From the NCBI GenBank assembly GCA_964396965.1, contig CAYNGD010000036.1, forward strand, positions 1-9,468: a stretch of 9,468 nt of DNA, given 5' to 3'. Source of the stretch: JABMRW01 sp964396965 (GTDB taxonomy: Bacteria > Chloroflexota > Dehalococcoidia > Dehalococcoidales > BS750m-G39). This document shows, one piece after another, positions 1 through 4,811 of the stretch (its first letter is position 1; each line of letters starts with the position of its first letter). The translations under genes were made by a program, and so were the position numbers. A model generated the notes under the pieces. It ran no database searches and had not been told where the DNA came from. It worked only from the letters and a program-made list of their open reading frames with translations.

Positions 1-1078
1 AGTAGTCCTCGATTTCGCCGTAGTCAAACTGGCCGCTGCCGTCCCAGCCGCCGACATTGGCGAACTGGCTTTCCTCGATTTTAGCCCGGGTCAGGGCCAG
101 CCTCATCCAGACCGGCCAGACGAGCGGGCTCTGGTTGCCCCAGTTGAAGAGGGGGGTTATTATGGTAGCCGAGCTGCCGGGGTCAACCTCCACCGGCAGG
201 TTGACGGTAACCCACTCCGTCCCGGCGGCGCCTTTGCTCCAGTTACCGCTCTGGTCAAAGTCAATCAGGGCGTTGGCGTAGCGCGTGGTATCGGGGGCGC
301 CGCCGCTGACGGCCACGGTGAAGGCCAGCCTGGCTTGGTTCTGCTCGGTGATGATGTAGATTCTCTCGTCGCTGTCGGAGTCAACTAAATTGGGTGTGCC
401 GTCGGGGTCGTTGGGGTCGGTGGCATCAACCTCGGCGCTGACGTTAAAGCCCAGTGTCTCCTGGCCGATGTTCAGGGTGTGCCCTCCGGGGAGGCCGAGC
501 TGGCTGCTGGTGGTGTTGAACAGGGTGGGGTAACGCCCGGTCACCCCCTGGTAGGCGTCCTGCCCGTCGGGGGCATCCCCGTAATCACCGCTGGGGGCAT
601 TACTGGGACTGGCGGTAACAGGCCCGGGGAAGCCCAGCACCGACCAGAGCTCAATGAGCTGTCCCCGCCCCACACTGGCGGTATCCCACATCGAGGAGTT
701 ATTAATCTGCGGCGGCCAGCCCTGGTCATAGATATCGTATTTCCCGCTTTGGGCATTGATGAAAACATAGCGGGCGGGGTGGGCGTAGAAGGCCTGCGGG
801 TCGTCATCGATGAAGATAAACCAGGTGTCCTGATTGATGGGGGGGTAGTTGGTGCCGTCCTCCGAGGTGACCACGTCCCCCTTTACCAGCGGCTGGGAGG
901 GCATAAAGGCCGAAATCCTGGCGCCAGCGGCGGCCGGGGGTATTATTTTGCTGACCAGTATATCGATAGCGCCCCATTTGTCTATTGAGGTCGCCTTCCC
1001 GGGGCACCCGGCCAGGGGTACGGCGATTAGAGTTGCCAGTAGCAGACAGGAGACCGCTATTTTTTTTGTGGCGTTCAT
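1..1078 (-). CDS. Lipoprotein with GEVED-like motifs (partial, C-terminus beyond window)
   Basis: This is an open frame of 359 codons that runs off the left edge with no stop. The ATG at 1078 is preceded by AAGGAG four bases upstream, which fixes the start. The N-terminus has basic residues (K5, K6), a hydrophobic stretch (about 7-22) and a lipobox L-A-G-C with C25, so it should be an exported lipoprotein. After a region of about 110 residues come GDYGDAPD (164-171), IDFDQSGNW (272-280) and FDYGEIEDY (351-359). The first and last resemble motifs that I associate with GEVED-domain surface proteins. Acidic patches around 219-238 could bind calcium. Function is unknown; adhesion or an extracellular structural role is a guess. 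It follows pyrG by 24 bases on the same strand and may share its transcript, but the functions look unrelated. The lipoprotein call is strong and the GEVED assignment moderate. Confidence 0.8.
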   Translation of the reverse strand, partial: MNATKKIAVSCLLLATLIAVPLAGCPGKATSIDKWGAIDILVSKIIPPAAAGARISAFMPSQPLVKGDVVTSEDGTNYPPINQDTWFIFIDDDPQAFYAHPARYVFINAQSGKYDIYDQGWPPQINNSSMWDTASVGRGQLIELWSVLGFPGPVTASPSNAPSGDYGDAPDGQDAYQGVTGRYPTLFNTTSSQLGLPGGHTLNIGQETLGFNVSAEVDATDPNDPDGTPNLVDSDSDERIYIITEQNQARLAFTVAVSGGAPDTTRYANALIDFDQSGNWSKGAAGTEWVTVNLPVEVDPGSSATIITPLFNWGNQSPLVWPVWMRLALTRAKIEESQFANVGGWDGSGQFDYGEIEDY

Positions 1079-1089
1079 CTTACTCCTTA
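1079..1089 (-). promoter_or_regulatory. Ribosome binding site of the lipoprotein gene
   Basis: On the minus strand AAGGAG lies four bases before the ATG at 1078, inside the 24-base gap after the pyrG stop codon. It is a near-ideal Shine-Dalgarno and decides the start. No promoter is visible in this short gap, so readthrough from pyrG is likely. Confidence 0.75.
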
Positions 1090-1102
1090 AGGGGGCGCTG
1101 TT

Positions 1103-2737
1103 TTATCTGGAAGAGAGGGGCAGCGGCGGCTGGGCTCCTTCCCTTAAGACATCCTTGGCGGCGCCGATAAAATCGCGGAACAGGGGGTTGGGGTGGCTGG
1201 GGCGGGAGCCGAATTCGGGGTGGAACTGGCAGGCCACCATCCAGGGGTGGTCGGCAATCTCGCACACCTCCACCAGCCAACCGTCGGGGGAGAGCCCGCT
1301 GAAGACCATCCCCGCCTTCTCCAGCCTCTCCCGATATTCATTATTAAATTCGTAGCGGTGCCGGTGGCGCTCGTAGATTAAATCCTGGCCGTAGGCTTTA
1401 GCCGCCCGGCTGCCGCTGAGCAGCTGGCAGGGGTAGTCGCCCAGGCGCATGGTGCCCCCCTTGATTTTGCCCTTCTGGTCGAGCATCAGGTCAATGACGG
1501 GGTAGGGGGTATCGGGGTTGAACTCGGTGGAGTTGGCCTCTTCCGAGTCCAGGGCGTAGCGGGCGAACTCGATGACCATCACCTGCATCCCCAGGCACAG
1601 CCCGAGGTAGGGTATCTTGTTCTCCCGGGCGTATGTGGCCGCCTGGACCATGCCCTCGATGCCCCTGATGCCGAAACCGCCGGGGATGACGATACCCTGC
1701 ACCGAGCGCAGTACGGAGTAGTCGCCGCCGTTTTCCAGAGTCTCCGAGGGCACCCAGATAAGCTCCAGGTCACGCCCGTGGTGCAGGATGGCGTGGCACA
1801 GTGCCTCCCGCACCGAGAAATAGGCGTCCTCCAGTTCCACGTATTTGCCCACCAGGGCGATTTTCACCGGCTCGCGGGGGGTCTTGATAAGGTTGACCAT
1901 CTCCCGCCACTGGCCCAACTCCAGCGGCTGGGGGTTTAGTTTCAGCTTGTCCACCACCAGCTGCCCCAGCCCCTCCTCCTCCAGCACCAGCGGCACCTCG
2001 TAGATGGTCGATACCGAGGGCAGGGGGATGACCGCCTTCCTTTCCACGTCGCAGAAAAGGGATATCTTGTTCCTTATCTCTTCCGAGATGGGGTAGTCGC
2101 TGCGGCAGACGATGATATCGGGCTGGATGCCGATGCGCCTAAGCTCGTTGACGCTATGCTGGGTGGGCTTGGTCTTGAGTTCCTTGGTGGAGTTGAGATA
2201 GGGGAGGAGGGTGACGTGGACGTAGAGAATATTGTCCCGCCCCACCTCGTTCCTCATCTGCCTGGCGGCCTCTAGAAAGGGCTGCCCCTCGATGTCACCC
2301 ACGGTGCCCCCCACCTCGATGATGACCACATCCGCCTTGGATGTCTCGGCCAGCTGCTTGAAGCGGTTCTTTATCTCGGTGGTGACGTGGGGCACTACCT
2401 GGATGGTCCCCCCCAGGAAGTCCCCCCGCCGCTCCTTGGCGATGACCGAACTGTAGATCTGCCCCGAGGTGACGCTGGACTCGGCGGTGAGCTTGACGTC
2501 GATGAAGCGCTCGTAGTTGCCCAGGTCGAGGTCGGTCTCGGCGCCGTCCCGGGTGACGAAGACCTCGCCGTGCTGGTAGGGTGACATCGTCCCCGGGTCA
2601 ACGTTGAGGTATGGGTCCAGCTTCTGCGCCGTCACCGATAGCTTCCGGCCCTTAAGGATGGTGCCGATAGAGGCGACGGTTATACCCTTGCCCACGGAAC
2701 TAACCACACCGCCGGTCACAAAGATATACTTTGCCAT
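1103..2737 (-). CDS. pyrG: CTP synthase (glutamine-hydrolysing)
   Basis: This cytosolic enzyme makes CTP from UTP, ATP and glutamine, the last step of de novo pyrimidine nucleotide synthesis. The protein has 544 residues, normal for the family. The N-terminal synthetase domain opens with MAKYIFVTGG and the ATP loop VTGGVVSSVGKG (7-18), then KLDPYLNVDPGTMSP and EVGGTVGDIE. The C-terminal glutaminase domain has the oxyanion loop GGFGIRG (about 353-359), the nucleophile in GLCLGMQ (C381) and the H506/E508 pair in FHPEFGSRP, so both active sites look intact. I chose the ATG at 2737 because family members begin M-x-KYIFVTGG. A TTG at 2749 would add four residues (MVSP); neither start has a well-spaced Shine-Dalgarno. 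A consensus promoter lies just upstream, and the lipoprotein gene follows. Confidence 0.97.
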   Translation of the reverse strand: MAKYIFVTGGVVSSVGKGITVASIGTILKGRKLSVTAQKLDPYLNVDPGTMSPYQHGEVFVTRDGAETDLDLGNYERFIDVKLTAESSVTSGQIYSSVIAKERRGDFLGGTIQVVPHVTTEIKNRFKQLAETSKADVVIIEVGGTVGDIEGQPFLEAARQMRNEVGRDNILYVHVTLLPYLNSTKELKTKPTQHSVNELRRIGIQPDIIVCRSDYPISEEIRNKISLFCDVERKAVIPLPSVSTIYEVPLVLEEEGLGQLVVDKLKLNPQPLELGQWREMVNLIKTPREPVKIALVGKYVELEDAYFSVREALCHAILHHGRDLELIWVPSETLENGGDYSVLRSVQGIVIPGGFGIRGIEGMVQAATYARENKIPYLGLCLGMQVMVIEFARYALDSEEANSTEFNPDTPYPVIDLMLDQKGKIKGGTMRLGDYPCQLLSGSRAAKAYGQDLIYERHRHRYEFNNEYRERLEKAGMVFSGLSPDGWLVEVCEIADHPWMVACQFHPEFGSRPSHPNPLFRDFIGAAKDVLREGAQPPLPLSSR

Positions 2738-2753
2738 TGGGGAAACCAAACCT

Positions 2754-2775
2754 TGGAATTCAAAGAAGCATTCCA
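2754..2775 (-). promoter_or_regulatory. Small stem-loop in the pyrG leader
   Basis: In the pyrG 5' leader, TGGAAT (2770-2775) and ATTCCA (2754-2759) can form a 6-bp stem with a 10-base loop. It overlaps the only purine-rich AAGG (2751-2754) near the start, so it could affect ribosome access. There is no U-tract, so it is not a terminator. It is short and may be chance. Confidence 0.25.
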
Positions 2776-2800
2776 GTAAAAATAGTGGGGGTTTCTTAAT

Positions 2801-2829
2801 ATTATAAGAACGGAAGTGCCGCTTGTCAA
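2801..2829 (-). promoter_or_regulatory. Consensus housekeeping-sigma promoter for pyrG
   Basis: Read on the minus strand, TTGACA (2829-2824) is followed by a 17-base spacer and TATAAT (2806-2801). Both boxes match the sigma-70 consensus at all six positions. Transcription would start near 2794, giving a leader of about 57 bases to the ATG at 2737. The predicted initial transcript does not begin with GGGC, the sequence used for CTP-sensitive reiterative initiation of pyrG in Bacillus subtilis, so that control is not evident here. Confidence 0.88.
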
Positions 2830-2871
2830 GAGTTTGTAGTGAACAGATGGGCGGTGTTATTATTAAATCGT

Positions 2872-3444
2872 ATGACGGTTGATGAAAAGCTGAAGGAGTT
2901 CCTTTCCCGCCGCCCCCCGAAGCATATCACCGATGATAAGCTGGTGCCGGCGGCAGTGCTGCTGCCGATATATTATAAGGAAGGGGAGGTCCATATCCTG
3001 TTCACCCGGCGGACGGAGAACGTCCGGGAGCACAAGCGGCAGATATCCTTCCCCGGCGGCGCCCACCAGGAGGGCGAGAGCCTGCTCGATACCGCCCTGC
3101 GCGAGAGCGCCGAGGAGATAGGCCTGGCCCCGGACAGGGTCAAGGTGCTGGGGGAGTTGGACGACACCGTTACTTTAGTGACTAACTATATCGTCTCCCC
3201 CTTCGTCGGGCTTATCCCCTGGCCCTATGACTTTAGGCCGGACGGCTGGGAGACCGACGAGATAATCGAAGCCCCCATTCCGGCGCTGCTGGACGAGGAG
3301 TCCTGGCACCATAAGACCGAGGTCATCGCCGGCCAGAAGGTCACCGGCTACTTCTATCACTACCGGGGCGACGTCATCTGGGGGGCCACCGCCCGCATCC
3401 TGAACCAGTTCCTGGAGCTCTTTATCCAGGCGGTGAGAAGCTGA
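2872..3444 (+). CDS. Nudix hydrolase, CoA diphosphatase (NudL-like)
   Basis: This is a predicted cytosolic Mg-dependent pyrophosphohydrolase of 190 residues. The Nudix box spans about residues 63-85: G63, E69, R77-E78, E81-E82, G84, with serine where the consensus has an aliphatic residue after RE. Upstream of it, FTRRTENVREH and QISFPGG match the signature of the CoA-diphosphatase subgroup (NudL/YeaB type), which cleaves CoA or its derivatives to phosphopantetheine and 3',5'-ADP. The C-terminal W-GATARIL is also typical of that group. The true substrate is inferred. The ATG at 2872 gives a start (MTVDEKL) that looks natural for the family; a GTG at 2839 would add 11 residues. Neither has a good ribosome binding site. 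The gene is divergent from pyrG and ends about 50 bases before the dnaJ promoter. Confidence 0.88.
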   Translation: MTVDEKLKEFLSRRPPKHITDDKLVPAAVLLPIYYKEGEVHILFTRRTENVREHKRQISFPGGAHQEGESLLDTALRESAEEIGLAPDRVKVLGELDDTVTLVTNYIVSPFVGLIPWPYDFRPDGWETDEIIEAPIPALLDEESWHHKTEVIAGQKVTGYFYHYRGDVIWGATARILNQFLELFIQAVRS

Positions 3445-3467
3445 AGCCCCTGTCCTAATATATTTAA

Positions 3468-3498
3468 AATAATTTGTTAACTTTCCTCGCAAATTATT
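3468..3498. repeat. 9-bp inverted repeat overlapping the dnaJ -35 box
   Basis: AATAATTTG (3468-3476) and CAAATTATT (3490-3498) are exact inverted copies separated by 13 bases. Half-site centres are 22 bp apart, about two helical turns, which suits a dimeric regulator. The right arm runs into the -35 box (3497-3502). It is not CIRCE (a 9-9-9 design with TTAGCACTC arms) and does not match the HspR operator called HAIR (CTTGAGT arms). It could also be a weak end to the Nudix transcript. The AT-rich context raises the odds of chance. Confidence 0.45.
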
Positions 3499-3525
3499 GA
3501 CAAATATCTTGAAATCATCTATAAT
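3497..3525 (+). promoter_or_regulatory. Consensus promoter for the dnaJ-hspR-clpC operon
   Basis: TTGACA (3497-3502), a 17-base spacer and TATAAT (3520-3525) match the housekeeping consensus exactly. The predicted start near 3532 leaves a leader of only about 14 bases, just enough for the Shine-Dalgarno AGGTGA (3534-3539) before the ATG at 3546. A very strong promoter ahead of heat-shock genes suggests control by a repressor, not by an alternative sigma factor; HspR in the same operon is the natural candidate. One HAIR-like half-site, CTTGAAA, sits in the spacer (3508-3514) without a clear partner. Confidence 0.88.
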
Positions 3526-3545
3526 ATTTTTGCAGGTGAATTAAT

Positions 3546-4424
3546 ATGGCCGGCAAGGACTACTATAAGATACTGGGGGTTAACCGCACTGCCAGCGAGC
3601 GTGAGGTAAAGCAGGCCTACCGCAAGCTGGCGCGCCAATACCATCCCGATGTTAACCCCGGCGACAAGTCCGCCGAGGAGAAGTTCAAGCAGATAAACGA
3701 GGCCTACGAAGTCCTCTCCGACAAGGAGAAGCGCCAGAAGTACGATAAGTACGGCGACCAGTGGCAGTACGCCGACCAGTTCGAGCAGGCGCAGCGGCAG
3801 CAGGCCCCGGGCTTTGATTTCAGCCGGCAAGGCGGCCGCCGGGTCTATTACAGCGAGGGTGATTTCAGCAGCCTATTCGACGACATCCTGGGCGGCTTCG
3901 GTTTCAGCCGGGGCCAGACCAGGCCGCGGCGGGGCCAGGACCTGGAGCACCCGGTGGAGGTGACCCTGGAGGAGGTCTACCGGGGGACCACCCGCACCAT
4001 CAGCTTTAGCGACGGCCGGCGTCTTGAGGTCAAGGTCCCGGCCGGGGTCAGGACCGGCTCCCGCGTCCGGCTGGCGGGCAAGGGCGTCCAGGGCGGCGAC
4101 CTTTATTTAAAGGTCACCATCAAGCCCCACCCCACCTTCGAGCGCCGCGGCGATGACCTCTATGTCGGCGTCCCGGTGCCGCTGACGACGGCCATTCTCG
4201 GCGGCGAGGTGCAGGTGCCCACCCTCAAGGGCAAGGTGGCCCTCAAGATTCCCGCCGAGACCCAGAACGGCCGCACCTTCCGCCTGGTCGGACAGGGTAT
4301 GCCTAGTCTGGGCAACAAGTCGCGCGGCGACCTGCTGGCCAGGGTTAGGGTGGTGCTGCCCACCAAGCTCTCGGCCAGAGAGAAGGAATTATTCAAACAG
4401 CTTGGTGATCTCAGGCCGGCTTAG
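3546..4424 (+). CDS. cbpA: DnaJ-family co-chaperone without zinc finger (CbpA type)
   Basis: This 292-residue class B J-protein stimulates the ATPase of DnaK/Hsp70 and delivers unfolded substrates. The J domain covers about residues 5-70 with the essential HPD at 33-35. A Gly/Phe-rich linker follows (about 89-122, including DILGGFGFSRG). Two C-terminal substrate-binding domains (about 128-285) contain VPAGVRTGSRVRLAGKG and LKIPAETQNGRTFRLVGQGMP. No CxxCxGxG motifs are present, so the zinc-finger region of canonical DnaJ is absent, and the length fits CbpA. The start is set by AGGTGA six bases before the ATG. It is first in an operon with hspR and clpC; dnaK and grpE are not beside it, so a canonical dnaK-grpE-dnaJ cluster may exist elsewhere in the genome. 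Confidence 0.95.
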   Translation: MAGKDYYKILGVNRTASEREVKQAYRKLARQYHPDVNPGDKSAEEKFKQINEAYEVLSDKEKRQKYDKYGDQWQYADQFEQAQRQQAPGFDFSRQGGRRVYYSEGDFSSLFDDILGGFGFSRGQTRPRRGQDLEHPVEVTLEEVYRGTTRTISFSDGRRLEVKVPAGVRTGSRVRLAGKGVQGGDLYLKVTIKPHPTFERRGDDLYVGVPVPLTTAILGGEVQVPTLKGKVALKIPAETQNGRTFRLVGQGMPSLGNKSRGDLLARVRVVLPTKLSAREKELFKQLGDLRPA

Positions 4425-4442
4425 GGGGAGGTAATAGATTTT

Positions 4443-4760
4443 ATGGAAGATTCGGACGAAAAAGAGCCCCGCTACGTGATAAGCGTTGCCGCCAGGATGG
4501 TGGGGGTGCATGCCTACACCCTGCGCTACTACGAGAAAATTGGCATCATCGAGCCGGCCCGCTCACGGGGCAACATCCGTCTCTACTCGGAGAGGGACAT
4601 CGCCCAGCTCAAGCGGGTAAAGACCCTCATTGATGATTTGGGGGTCAACCTGGCCGGGGTGGAGGTTATCATGCAGATGGTACAGCGCATGCTGGAGCTG
4701 CGGGGGCAGGTCCAGAAGCTTGAAGAGGAGCTGGAACGGGCTAAGTCAGAGAATAGCTAG
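4443..4760 (+). CDS. hspR: MerR-family heat-shock repressor HspR
   Basis: This 105-residue DNA-binding regulator has a winged helix-turn-helix at the N-terminus: residues 12-32 (VISVAARMVGVHAYTLRYYE) and the wing with RGNIRLYSERDI (42-53). GVNLAGVEVI (67-76) is typical of the HspR subgroup, and the C-terminus (about 77-103) is a predicted coiled coil for dimerisation. There are no cysteines, so it is not a metal- or thiol-sensing MerR. Characterised HspR proteins repress chaperone operons, including their own, and use DnaK as co-repressor. Position between a dnaJ-type gene and a clp gene supports the call. GGGGAGG (4425-4431) lies 11 bases before the ATG, slightly far. The gap to dnaJ is 18 bases, so the two are co-transcribed. 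Confidence 0.9.
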   Translation: MEDSDEKEPRYVISVAARMVGVHAYTLRYYEKIGIIEPARSRGNIRLYSERDIAQLKRVKTLIDDLGVNLAGVEVIMQMVQRMLELRGQVQKLEEELERAKSENS

Positions 4761-4765
4761 CCCTG

Positions 4766-4775
4766 GCTCTAGAGC
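4766..4775. repeat. 10-base palindrome between hspR and clpC
   Basis: GCTCTAGAGC is a perfect palindrome just after the hspR stop codon. It may be a regulator site or chance; a 10-base palindrome is not rare at this scale. Confidence 0.3.
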
Positions 4776-4779
4776 GATG

Positions 4780-4792
4780 AGATTTTAAATCT
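4780..4792. repeat. 13-base palindrome upstream of the clpC ribosome binding site
   Basis: AGATTTTAAATCT is a 6+1+6 perfect inverted repeat directly before the clpC Shine-Dalgarno (GAGAGGTGA, about 4795-4803). The RNA could only form a hairpin with a tiny loop, so a protein-binding site is more plausible. It matches neither CIRCE nor HAIR. No separate clpC promoter is visible in the 51-base gap. Confidence 0.3.
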
Positions 4793-4811
4793 GGGAGAGG
4801 TGATTTAGACT

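Noticed and set aside
479..988. Open frame on the plus strand opposite the lipoprotein gene
   Set aside because: It is antisense to a coding frame with a signal peptide and recognisable motifs; its translation is low-complexity Gly/Val/Pro-rich, as expected of a shadow of GC-rich DNA.
3468..3498. Intrinsic terminator for the Nudix gene
   Set aside because: The stem is nearly all A-T, the loop is 13 bases and no U-run follows; an operator is at least as likely, so it is listed as a repeat.
3490..3530. HspR HAIR operator in the dnaJ promoter
   Set aside because: Only one loose half-site (CTTGAAA at 3508-3514) is present, and no matching inverted partner seven bases away was found.
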